Below, one piece after another: positions 8,759 through 15,362 of a stretch of DNA of 64,000 nucleotides (position 1 is its first letter; each line of letters starts with the position of its first letter). The stretch comes from Nocardioides albertanoniae (GTDB lineage Bacteria > Actinomycetota > Actinomycetes > Propionibacteriales > Nocardioidaceae). The stretch lies in the NCBI RefSeq assembly GCF_006716315.1, contig NZ_VFOV01000001.1, positions 850,501 to 914,500 on the forward strand, read 5' to 3'. Under the pieces are notes generated by a model. It did not search any database. It was given only the letters and a program-made list of their open reading frames with translations, and was not told where the DNA came from. A program made the position numbers and the translations under genes.

Positions 8759-9238
8759 GTGCCCCTCGTGAGCACCGGAGCCTGGATCGCCGTCGCCGCC
8801 ATCGTGATCGCGCTGGCGTTCGGTCTGTTCCGCCTGCTCACCGACGGCCATTTCCGAGGTACGAAGGAGCTCGCGGTGTCCGACGAGCCACATGCCGTGC
8901 CGGAGCCGCGCGCGTGGGACGCGGTGACCGATGCACTCCACGAGCGCGACGCGGAGCGCGGTGAGCGGGCCACCCTCGTGCAGTTCTCCAGCGCCTTCTG
9001 CGCCCCGTGCCGCGCCACCCGCCGGATCCTCGGTGAGGTCGCCGAGATCGTGCCGGGCGTGGTCCACATCGAGATCGACGCCGAGCACCACCTCGACCTG
9101 GTGCGACGCCTCGACATCCTGCGTACGCCGACCACGCTGGTGCTCGACGGTGCCGGCGCCGAGGTCGCGCGCGCGACCGGAGCGCCCCGCAAGGAGCAGG
9201 TCCTGAGCGCGATCCCGACCTACGATCTCGAATCCTGA
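8759..9238 (+). CDS. membrane-anchored thioredoxin-like protein (ThiX-like)
   Basis: 159 aa. An N-terminal membrane segment (about residues 7-27, [20 protein letters not shown]) is followed by a thioredoxin fold (about 50-155) with active site FCAPCRAT, a CxxC with a cis-Pro loop later (RTPTTLVLD). It probably acts as a thiol-disulfide reductase at the membrane. The corresponding gene near M. tuberculosis cysA2 is Rv0816c (thiX). The annotated start is GTG 8759; a second GTG at 8768 would lose three residues. It precedes the sulfurtransferase operon in the same direction. Confidence 0.8.
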   Translation: MPLVSTGAWIAVAAIVIALAFGLFRLLTDGHFRGTKELAVSDEPHAVPEPRAWDAVTDALHERDAERGERATLVQFSSAFCAPCRATRRILGEVAEIVPGVVHIEIDAEHHLDLVRRLDILRTPTTLVLDGAGAEVARATGAPRKEQVLSAIPTYDLES

Positions 9239-9290
9239 AACGCGCGTCCGCGATGCGAGACATTCATTTCGCGTCCGATCCGGCTCGCGC

Positions 9291-9296
9291 TACTGT
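9291..9296 (+). promoter_or_regulatory. -10 box of the sulfurtransferase operon (leaderless leader ORF)
   Basis: TACTGT lies 6 nt before the ATG at 9303, placing the expected transcription start on the first base of the leader ORF. The -35 region is weak (ttcgcg near 9268). Confidence 0.6.
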
Positions 9297-9302
9297 CATT
9301 CC

Positions 9303-9383
9303 ATGTTCTCGACCATGCTGACCAAGCGCCGCGCAGTGGACCACTGCCGCGTGCGCTCGGCGCTGTGTCGTTCCTGCCGCTGA
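9303..9383 (+). CDS. leaderless 26-aa cysteine-containing leader peptide, probable attenuator
   Basis: Short ORF of 26 codons (MFSTMLTKRRAVDHC then RVRSALCRSCR) ending TGA 9381-9383, 93 bp upstream of the DUF4395 gene. It carries three Cys codons, two in the last five residues. It follows the pattern of actinobacterial putative leader peptides with a basic middle and an SALC-type C-terminus. In mycobacteria, leaderless cysteine-rich short ORFs are known to attenuate the homologous operon in response to cysteine. Here the ORF has a TACTGT -10 placed for leaderless initiation and is followed by a strong hairpin at 9414-9453. Attenuation is inferred. Confidence 0.75.
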   Translation: MFSTMLTKRRAVDHCRVRSALCRSCR

Positions 9384-9413
9384 ATCCCGAGATTTGTCGA
9401 TCGAGTCGACCCT

Positions 9414-9453
9414 GGGGATCGCTTCGCCTGTCAGGCTCGTCCTGACGATCCCC
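9414..9453 (+). promoter_or_regulatory. candidate attenuator hairpin between leader ORF and DUF4395 gene
   Basis: The outer arms GGGGATCG (9414-9421) and CGATCCCC (9446-9453) are exact inverted repeats. Inside them GTCAGG (9430-9435) pairs with CCTGAC (9441-9446) around a 5-nt loop. The right outer arm is followed by ttctctctc, a modest pyrimidine tail. The DUF4395 ribosome binding site (aggag, about 9465) lies outside the structure, which favours transcriptional over translational control. Confidence 0.6.
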
Positions 9454-9476
9454 TTCTCTCTCGCAGGAGCTGACCC

Positions 9477-9923
9477 ATGTCCGAGACCTCAAGCCAGACG
9501 GCGCCCAAGACCGGCATCGATCCGCGTGGCCCGCAGTTCGCTGCGGCGCTGACCGTTGTCGTGCTTCTCCTGGCGCTGCTGCTCCCACAGCCGTGGGCGC
9601 TGGTGGTGACCGCCGTCCAGACGGTGCTCTTCGCCATTGGTGCGGGTCTCGGTGTGCAGCGCACGCCACACGCGTGGCTGTTCAAGACGCTCCTGCGCCC
9701 CCGACTCAGCGCTCCGCACGAGCTCGAGGATCCGGCACCGCCGCGTTTCGCCCAGGGTGTCGGCCTGGCGTTCACGGTCGTCGGCCTCGTCGCCTATCTC
9801 CTCAGCGCGACGCTCGTGGCCCAGATCGCCCTCGGGTTCGCGCTGCTCGCGGCCGTGCTCAACGCCGTGTTCCGGTTCTGCCTCGGCTGCGAGGTCTACC
9901 TCCTGATCAAGCGCTTCGCCTGA
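9477..9923 (+). CDS. DUF4395 integral membrane protein of the sulfurtransferase operon
   Basis: 148-aa membrane protein with about four hydrophobic segments (near 21-36, 40-58, 98-114, 116-132) and a conserved FCLGCEVYL near the C-terminus whose CxxC pair may carry or exchange sulfur. The homolog in M. tuberculosis is Rv0817c, always beside a thiosulfate sulfurtransferase. It has a good ribosome binding site (aggag 8 nt before ATG), unlike the leaderless ORF before it. It is followed 72 bp later by the rhodanese gene. The molecular function of DUF4395 is not established. Confidence 0.85.
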   Translation: MSETSSQTAPKTGIDPRGPQFAAALTVVVLLLALLLPQPWALVVTAVQTVLFAIGAGLGVQRTPHAWLFKTLLRPRLSAPHELEDPAPPRFAQGVGLAFTVVGLVAYLLSATLVAQIALGFALLAAVLNAVFRFCLGCEVYLLIKRFA

Positions 9924-9995
9924 TCCGCACGCATCCCAACAAGCATCAACCCCAGTGAAAACCGCGCCGCTCCGGCGCAGACGAAAGGTACCCAG

Positions 9996-10844
9996 ATGAC
10001 CCGCGAGAACTCCCTCGTCTCCGCCCAGTGGGTGGAGGAGCACCTCGAGGACCCGAAGGTGGTGCTGATCGAGGTCGACGAAGACACCACCGCCTACGAC
10101 AAGGGCCACATCAAGGGTGCGATCAAGCTCGACTGGACCACTGATCTGCAGGACCAGGTCCGCCGCGACTTCGTCAGCAAGGACCAGTTCTCCGCGCTGC
10201 TCTCCGAGCGCGGCGTCGCCAACGACGACACCGTGGTGCTCTACGGCGGCAACAACAACTGGTTCGCGGCGTACGCGTTCTGGTACTTCAAGCTCTACGG
10301 CCACCAGGACGTCAAGCTTCTCGACGGCGGCCGCAAGAAGTGGGAGCTCGACTCCCGCGAGCTGACCAACGACGCCGTCACCCGCGAGGCGACGACCTAC
10401 ACGGCGCAGGAGCAGGACCTCTCGATCCGCGCCTTCCGCGACGAGGCCGTCGAGGCCATCGGCGTCAAGAACCTCGTCGACGTGCGCTCGCCCGACGAGT
10501 ACGCCGGTCGCCTGCTGGCCCCGGCTCACCTGCCGCAGGAGCAGGCCCAGCGCGCCGGCCACGTGCCGACCTCGATCAATGTGCCGTGGAGCAAGGCGGC
10601 CAACGACGACGGCACCTTCCGGTCCGACGACGAGCTGCGTGTGATCTACGGCGAGGCCGGTCTCGACGACAGCAAGGAGACCATCGCCCTGTGCCGGATC
10701 GGCGAGCGCTCCTCGCACACCTGGTTCGTGCTCAAGGAGCTCCTCGGTCACGAGAGCGTGAAGAACTACGACGGCTCCTGGACCGAGTACGGCTCGCTCG
10801 TCGGCGTGCCCGTGGCCCTCGGCGACGAGCCCGGGGAGGCCTGA
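9996..10844 (+). CDS. thiosulfate sulfurtransferase, tandem-rhodanese (CysA2/SseA type)
   Basis: 282-aa two-domain rhodanese. The N-terminal inactive domain (about 1-130) includes DTVVLYGGNNNWFAAYAFW. The C-terminal catalytic domain (about 145-280) has the persulfide Cys233 in ALCRIGERSSHTWF and the entry motif NLVDVRSPDEYAG. It moves sulfane sulfur from thiosulfate to a thiophilic acceptor. M. tuberculosis CysA2 (Rv0815c) is the close equivalent. The DUF1416 gene follows 4 bp later, so the two are cotranscribed. An aaagg ribosome binding site precedes the ATG. Confidence 0.92.
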   Translation: MTRENSLVSAQWVEEHLEDPKVVLIEVDEDTTAYDKGHIKGAIKLDWTTDLQDQVRRDFVSKDQFSALLSERGVANDDTVVLYGGNNNWFAAYAFWYFKLYGHQDVKLLDGGRKKWELDSRELTNDAVTREATTYTAQEQDLSIRAFRDEAVEAIGVKNLVDVRSPDEYAGRLLAPAHLPQEQAQRAGHVPTSINVPWSKAANDDGTFRSDDELRVIYGEAGLDDSKETIALCRIGERSSHTWFVLKELLGHESVKNYDGSWTEYGSLVGVPVALGDEPGEA

Positions 10845-10848
10845 GCGC

Positions 10849-11148
10849 ATGTGCGGAGCAACTGAGGGCGGACTCTCGCTCGACGGCGTCGATGTCGCCA
10901 AGGAAGCAGTCATCCAGGGTCAGGTGACCCGCGAGGGTGCGCCGGTCAACGGTGCCTACGTGCGCCTGCTCGACCGCACCGGCGAGTTCACCGCCGAGGT
11001 GCCGACCTCGGCCACCGGCCACTTCCGGTTCTTCGCCGGCGACGGCGAGTGGACCCTGCGTACGCTCGCGCCGAAGGCGGAGCCGGTGGACAAGCTGGTC
11101 CACGCCGCGGTCGGAAACGTCGCCGAGGTGACGATCCCGATCGGCTGA
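10849..11148 (+). CDS. DUF1416 (SseC-type) protein
   Basis: 99-aa beta-rich protein of the DUF1416 family, named sseC in mycobacteria (Rv0814c) and found directly after the sulfurtransferase. It begins MCGATEGGLSLDGVDVAKEA, with a conserved Cys at position 2, and has a transthyretin-like strand pattern (VIQGQVTREGAPVNGAYVRL). It is separated from the rhodanese by 4 bp and followed by a strong terminator, so it ends the operon. The function is unknown; Cys2 could be the acceptor for rhodanese persulfide, which is inference only. Confidence 0.88.
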   Translation: MCGATEGGLSLDGVDVAKEAVIQGQVTREGAPVNGAYVRLLDRTGEFTAEVPTSATGHFRFFAGDGEWTLRTLAPKAEPVDKLVHAAVGNVAEVTIPIG

Positions 11149-11158
11149 CAGCCACCGG

Positions 11159-11203
11159 ACGTGGGAGTTCTGAGGTCACTGGGTGGCCTCGGGACTCCCA
11201 CGT
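11159..11203 (+). terminator. terminator of the sulfurtransferase operon
   Basis: ACGTGGGAGT (11159-11168) and ACTCCCACGT (11194-11203) are exact inverted repeats, and GAGG/CCTC pair inside the loop. The structure starts 11 bp after the DUF1416 stop and is followed by tctgattt. Confidence 0.8.
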
Positions 11204-11275
11204 TCTGATTTGCCCAGAACTGTTCTGTGGCGGAGATCTTGCGGTCGTTGTGCTATTTGGCGGTAGGTTGTCCGG

Positions 11276-12100
11276 GTGACTGGACTGCTTGTGACCGTGG
11301 CGCCGACCGGGGCGGAGACCGCGAAGGAAGACTGCCCGCAGCTGCCGACGACGCTCGAGGAGCTGGTGGCGACGGCCGTCGAGTGCGAGGCCGCCGGGGC
11401 GCGGATGATCCATGTGCACATCCGCGACGACGCCCACGCGCCCACCCTCGACATGGGGCGGCTGACCGACACCGTCGACGCGCTCCACGAGAAGACCGAG
11501 CTGATCGTGCAGCTCTCCACCGGCGGCTCGGTGCATGATCCTCTCGACCAGCGGCTGAAGGTGCTCGACGCTGGCCCCGACTCGTGCTCACTGACCATGG
11601 GCACCACCAACTTCGGCGACGACGTCTTCTCCAACCCGTGGCCGTTCATCGCCGAGCTCTACCAGCTCACCCAGGAGCGCGGCGTGGTGCCGGAGTTCGA
11701 GCTCTTCGACCTGGGCCATGTCGCCGCGCTGCAGCGTCTGCTCGGAAAGTACGGCCTGCCGGCCGGTGGGAAGGTGCACGTCGACTTCGTCATGGGTGTG
11801 CCCGGCGGCATGCCCGGCACCTCGGCCGCGCTCGTCGCCGGTGTCGCCGCCCTCCCGCCCGAGGTGACCTCCTGGTCTGCGACCGGCATCGGCCGCACCA
11901 CTCTGCCGGTCATGCTCACCTCCCTGGCCATGGGCGGACACCTCCGCGTCGGCATGGAGGACGTGCTCACCCTCGCCAAGGGCGTCCCGGTCGACTCCAA
12001 CCGCCAGCTCGTCGAGCGCGCCGTCGAGGCGGCCTCCGTCGCCCAGCGCACCCTGATGAGCACCGACGAGGCCTGGTCCCTCCTCGGCCTCAAGCACTAA
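11276..12100 (+). CDS. BKACE-family beta-keto acid cleavage enzyme (DUF849)
   Basis: 274-aa TIM-barrel enzyme of the BKACE family (3-keto-5-aminohexanoate cleavage enzyme relatives), zinc-dependent enzymes that condense a beta-keto acid with acetyl-CoA and split it. The zinc-binding HVH is in ARMIHVHIRDD (near residue 45), and the barrel runs through VPEFELFDLGHV and GRTTLPVMLTSLAMGGHLRVGMED. It is single in this region with no pathway partners, so the substrate is open. The start is GTG 11276 with TAGGTT 6 nt upstream, consistent with leaderless expression. The gene ends just before a nested palindromic repeat. Confidence 0.85.
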   Translation: MTGLLVTVAPTGAETAKEDCPQLPTTLEELVATAVECEAAGARMIHVHIRDDAHAPTLDMGRLTDTVDALHEKTELIVQLSTGGSVHDPLDQRLKVLDAGPDSCSLTMGTTNFGDDVFSNPWPFIAELYQLTQERGVVPEFELFDLGHVAALQRLLGKYGLPAGGKVHVDFVMGVPGGMPGTSAALVAGVAALPPEVTSWSATGIGRTTLPVMLTSLAMGGHLRVGMEDVLTLAKGVPVDSNRQLVERAVEAASVAQRTLMSTDEAWSLLGLKH

Positions 12101-12103
12101 CCC

Positions 12104-12199
12104 GTCGAGTCGGCTCGTCCTGACCGAAAAGCACGTCGAGTCGGCTCGTTGTAACGAGCCGACTCGACGCGGATTCTGGTCAGAAGGAGCCGACTCGGC
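12104..12199. repeat. nested GAGTCGGCTCGT palindromic repeat, convergent-gene terminator
   Basis: Two nested stems. The inner one is a 16-bp exact stem (12135-12150 with 12153-12168) around a 2-base spacer, with arms GTCGAGTCGGCTCGTT. The outer one pairs a second copy of the motif (12104-12125) with its near-complement (12178-12199). It separates two convergent genes. The inner stem is identical, apart from the spacer, to the one at 33712-33745. The family is described in the findings. Confidence 0.8.
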
Positions 12200-12214
12200 A
12201 GGGGGAGTGGAGGG

Positions 12215-12793
12215 TCAGTCGTCGGCTGGCTTGGGGAGCGGGCCTGTCAGGTAGCGCTCGACTGTGGGGGCGACCCAGTCGACGATCTCCTCGGCGTCCA
12301 TCTCGACGATGGGTGGAAGGTCGAGCACGTAGCGGCCGAGTGCGATGCCGATGAGCTGGGCGCCCGCCAGCGCTGCGCGACGCGGTGCCTGGGAGGGATC
12401 GGGGCAGACCGGCGCCACGGCGACCGCGACCTGGGTGGCGAAGATGGTCCGCATCTGCTCGGCCGCGCCGGGGTCGGTGGCGGCTCGACGCAGGAGAGCC
12501 ATCAGCGTGCCGTCGGAGTCCCACATCTTCATGAAGTGGCGGACCATCGTCCGGCCGACCTCGCCGGTCGGTGCGGACGTGAGATCAGGGAGCGCCAGGT
12601 CGATCGAGGCCGCCAGGGTGAACAGATCCTCCTTGGTGCCGAAGTAGCGCATCACCATCGACGGGTCGATCTGTGCCTCGGCGGCGATCGCGCGGATCGT
12701 CGTGCGGTCGTATCCCTGCCGCGCGAAATGTTCCCGTGCGACGGCGAGGATGCGCTCGCGGCTCTCGGCCCCGGAGCGGCGTACGTCGGTCAT
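12215..12793 (-). CDS. TetR-family repressor, probable regulator of the adjacent FAD monooxygenase
   Basis: 192 aa. The N-terminal helix-turn-helix (about 10-55) reads RERILAVAREHFARQGYDRT then IRAIAAEAQIDPSMVMRYFGTKEDLF, a typical TetR pattern. The C-terminal ligand domain follows, with a tetR_C-like LLRRAATDPGAAEQMR segment. It is divergent from the FAD-dependent monooxygenase. The ATG at 12793 is leaderless (TACACT 7 nt upstream), and that promoter lies inside one of two 30-bp dyads, so autoregulation is likely. The inducer is probably the aromatic or drug-like substrate of the monooxygenase (inference). Confidence 0.88.
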   Translation of the reverse strand: MTDVRRSGAESRERILAVAREHFARQGYDRTTIRAIAAEAQIDPSMVMRYFGTKEDLFTLAASIDLALPDLTSAPTGEVGRTMVRHFMKMWDSDGTLMALLRRAATDPGAAEQMRTIFATQVAVAVAPVCPDPSQAPRRAALAGAQLIGIALGRYVLDLPPIVEMDAEEIVDWVAPTVERYLTGPLPKPADD

Positions 12794-12823
12794 GTCAACA
12801 AGTGTAGGCCAACGGGCGTTGAC
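12794..12823. promoter_or_regulatory. operator dyad 1 for the TetR regulator
   Basis: GTCAAC (12794-12799) and GTTGAC (12818-12823) are exact inverted half-sites at the ends of a 30-bp element with GGCCAAC in the middle. It overlaps the leaderless tetR promoter. Confidence 0.6.
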
Positions 12824-12849
12824 GGCAATACCTCTGCGGGTCTACGTTG

Positions 12850-12879
12850 GTCAACATCAGTTGGCCAACACGTGTTGAC
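12850..12879. promoter_or_regulatory. operator dyad 2 for the TetR regulator
   Basis: The same GTCAAC-N18-GTTGAC layout of 30 bp (12850-12855 with 12874-12879), with GGCCAAC at the same internal position as in dyad 1 and an additional exact palindrome CAACACGTGTTG at its right side. It lies 24 bp before the monooxygenase start. Confidence 0.65.
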
Positions 12880-12903
12880 TAAATGTCGAGCAAGGAGTGC
12901 ATC

Positions 12904-14052
12904 ATGTCCACCATCACCACTGATGTCCTCGTCGTCGGAGCCGGCCCCACCGGGCTCGCCGTCGCGGCCAAGCTGGCAGCGGCCGGTGTCGACGTCACCG
13001 TCATCGACCACCAGGCGACCGGCGACAACACCTCGCGCGCGGCGGTCGTCCACGCGCGCACTCTCGAGGTCCTCGCCGACCTGGATGTCTCCCGACGCCT
13101 GGTCGAGGAGGGCAGCAAGGCACCTCGCTTCACCATCCGTGACCGGGGCAGAGTGCTGGTGCCGATCCGCTTCGACGACCTGCCCAGCGACTTCCCCTAC
13201 GCTCTGATGGTCTCTCAGGCGGTCACCGAACGGGTCCTCCTGGAGCGGCTCACCGAGCTCGGTGGTCACGTGCGTCGACCGCTCAGCCTCGTCGACCTCG
13301 CCCAGGACGAGACCGGCGTCACGGCCACCACCCAGGACGGTACGGAGATCCGCGCACGCTATCTGGTCGGCGCCGACGGGATGCACTCCACCGTGCGCGA
13401 CAAGGCCCGGATCGGTTTCCCGGGAGGAAAGTATGCCGAGTCGTTCAGCCTTGCTGACGTGCGCCTCGAGGGCGACCTGCCGCACGACGAGGTCATCCTC
13501 TACTTCTCGCCCGAGGGCACCCTGGTCTCTGCGCCCTTGCCCGACGGCTCGTTCCGGTTCGTGGCTCCGGTCGAGGAAGCGCCGGCCGAGCCCGACGTCG
13601 ACTACGTCCAAGGTCTCCTCGACCGGCGCGGCGGACGCAGCCCCGTCAAGGTCACCGAGGTGGTGTGGGGGTCGCGGTTCCTGGTCCACCACCGCGTCGC
13701 CGACACCTACCGTGCGGGCAGAGTGCTGATCGCCGGCGATGCCGCCCACGTGCACAGTCCGGCCGGGGGTCAGGGCATGAACACCGGACTTCAGGATGCG
13801 GTTGTGCTCGGTGACGCGCTCGTCGCCGTGATCACCGGTGGCGATGAGACCGCTCTCGACGACTATGGCGCCCGCCGCCGACCGGTCGCCCAAGAAGTCG
13901 TCGAGCTCTCCGACCGCTTGACCCAGTTCGGTCTCGCTCAGGGGGTTCGGCGCAGCGTACGCAACGTGGTGCTGTCCGTGCTCGCGAAGGTCCCGCGCTT
14001 CCGCCGGATGCTTGCCTGGCGTCTCTCCGGTCTGGTCTACCGCGGCCGTTGA
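12904..14052 (+). CDS. FAD-dependent aromatic-type monooxygenase
   Basis: 382-aa class A flavin monooxygenase (PHBH fold) that uses NAD(P)H and O2 to hydroxylate a substrate. The FAD-binding Rossmann motif is at the N-terminus (VLVVGAGPTGLAVAAKLAAAG), the DG motif is GADGMHSTVRDKA, and the GD motif is VLIAGDAAHVHSPAGGQGMN. The ATG at 12904 is chosen over 12883 because AAGGAG lies 7 nt before it and the upstream codons overlap the operator. It is divergent from a TetR gene with shared operators, a layout common for detoxification or antibiotic-modifying flavoenzymes. The substrate is unknown. Confidence 0.88.
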   Translation: MSTITTDVLVVGAGPTGLAVAAKLAAAGVDVTVIDHQATGDNTSRAAVVHARTLEVLADLDVSRRLVEEGSKAPRFTIRDRGRVLVPIRFDDLPSDFPYALMVSQAVTERVLLERLTELGGHVRRPLSLVDLAQDETGVTATTQDGTEIRARYLVGADGMHSTVRDKARIGFPGGKYAESFSLADVRLEGDLPHDEVILYFSPEGTLVSAPLPDGSFRFVAPVEEAPAEPDVDYVQGLLDRRGGRSPVKVTEVVWGSRFLVHHRVADTYRAGRVLIAGDAAHVHSPAGGQGMNTGLQDAVVLGDALVAVITGGDETALDDYGARRRPVAQEVVELSDRLTQFGLAQGVRRSVRNVVLSVLAKVPRFRRMLAWRLSGLVYRGR

Positions 14053-14058
14053 GATCGC

Positions 14059-14074
14059 AGGACGGTGGCGTCCT
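14059..14074. terminator. small hairpin between convergent monooxygenase and cysC
   Basis: AGGACG (14059-14064) and CGTCCT (14069-14074) form a 6-bp stem with a 4-base loop, 7 bp after one stop codon and touching the other. Weak by itself; terminator function is a guess from position. Confidence 0.35.
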
Positions 14075-15273
14075 CAGAGGGACAGGTAGCCGGACTCGCG
14101 CAGCCCGGCGATAACGTCGTCCAACGCGTCGTCGATGGAGCGACCGGTGGTGTCGACGCGTACGTCGGCGTCGGCCGGCTCCTCATAGGGGGAGGAGATG
14201 CCGGTGAACTCGGGGATCTCGCCGCGTCGGGCCTTGGCGTAGAGGCCCTTGCGGTCGCGGCGTTCGCACTCCTCGAGCGGGGTGGCCACGTGCACCAGGA
14301 ACATCGCGCCGCCGGCGTCGTCGACGTAGCGGCGTACGTCTTGGCGGGTGGCGTCGAAGGGGGCGATGGGGGAGCAGACGGCGAGGCCGCCGTGGCGGGA
14401 GATCTCGGCGGCGACCCAGCCGATGCGGCGGATGTTGGTCTCGCGGTCCTCCTTGGAGAAGGTCAGACCTGCCGACAGGTTGCGGCGCACGACGTCGCCG
14501 TCGAGCGAGGTGACCGTGCGTGCACCCTGCTCGAGGATCCGGTCCATCAGGGCGCGGGCGAGTGTTGACTTGCCCGAGCCCGACAGGCCGGTGAAGAAGA
14601 TGACCAGCCCCTGCTCCTCGGGTGCCGGCCGGTCGCTGTCGACCACCGCAGCGATGTCGTCTGGGTAGTCGTCGGGGTCGTCGTTGGACGTGGGTGCGGC
14701 CAGTGCGTGCACCGGGTCGCCCCCTGCGTACGCCTCGACGACGGCTACGCCGAGCGCATGGTCGGCCTCGGGGTCGTCGTGGGCGGCCAGCGGCACCGCC
14801 ACCACGGCGGCATCAGGCAGCTGACCTGCGGCGATGGTGGTCGCGCGCAGGAGCGCGACCGTGGTGAGCGACGGGGTGCCGTGACCGACCAGAGCGAGCA
14901 GCAGCACCGGCCCGAGGGCCCCGATCTCCTCGATCTCCGTCGTGGTGAGGGCGTCGGTGACCGGCACGACCGTGCGCCCGGCGTACGCCTCTCGGGTCTG
15001 CTCCGGGGTCAGATAGAGCCGCCGGAAAGGACCGTAGGCGGGGGAGGAGAGCCCGGTGACCTCGCCGGCGGGCCAGCTGACGCGGGCCAGCGGAAGCCCC
15101 TCGGGATCGACGATCTCCACCGCGCCGTCGCGGACCGCGCTCTCCTCGACCGCGGCGGGCAGGTCGAGCCGCAGCGGCGACCCGGGAGCGTTGAGCGGAC
15201 CCGGGAGGGCGCCGGAGACGATCAGCTCGATGTCGTCGAGCTCGCGCGGCGTGGGAGAGAGCTGCTGGGGCAC
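14074..15273 (-). CDS. cysC: adenylyl-sulfate (APS) kinase with an N-terminal ATP-sulfurylase-like domain
   Basis: 399 aa. The C-terminal half (about 220-399) is an APS kinase that phosphorylates APS to PAPS: P-loop GLSGSGKST (229-237), then FSKEDRETNIRRIGWVAAEI and KGLYAKARRGEIPEFTGI. The N-terminal 200 residues begin LSPTPRELDDIELIVSGAL and contain DPEGLPLARVSW, resembling the N-terminal domain of ATP sulfurylase (Sat), but the ATP-binding QxRNPxH motif is absent, so this part is probably a non-catalytic or docking domain. The start is GTG 15273 with AGGTG upstream. It is the third gene after cysD-cysN, from which a 90-bp gap with a stem-loop separates it. Confidence 0.85.
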   Translation of the reverse strand: MPQQLSPTPRELDDIELIVSGALPGPLNAPGSPLRLDLPAAVEESAVRDGAVEIVDPEGLPLARVSWPAGEVTGLSSPAYGPFRRLYLTPEQTREAYAGRTVVPVTDALTTTEIEEIGALGPVLLLALVGHGTPSLTTVALLRATTIAAGQLPDAAVVAVPLAAHDDPEADHALGVAVVEAYAGGDPVHALAAPTSNDDPDDYPDDIAAVVDSDRPAPEEQGLVIFFTGLSGSGKSTLARALMDRILEQGARTVTSLDGDVVRRNLSAGLTFSKEDRETNIRRIGWVAAEISRHGGLAVCSPIAPFDATRQDVRRYVDDAGGAMFLVHVATPLEECERRDRKGLYAKARRGEIPEFTGISSPYEEPADADVRVDTTGRSIDDALDDVIAGLRESGYLSL

Positions 15274-15304
15274 AAGATCACCTGGTGGGTTCGGTTGAGA
15301 TGGC

Positions 15305-15340
15305 GAGTCGGCGCACCCCGTCGCCAGGGTGCGCCGACTC
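15305..15340. terminator. 14-bp stem-loop between cysN and cysC
   Basis: GAGTCGGCGCACCC (15305-15318) and GGGTGCGCCGACTC (15327-15340) form an exact 14-bp stem with an 8-base loop. It lies between the cysN stop and the cysC start and may terminate or dampen readthrough into cysC. It shares GAGTCGG with the palindrome family. Confidence 0.65.
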
Positions 15341-15362
15341 AGTGCTGGCTGAACGCTTCTCG

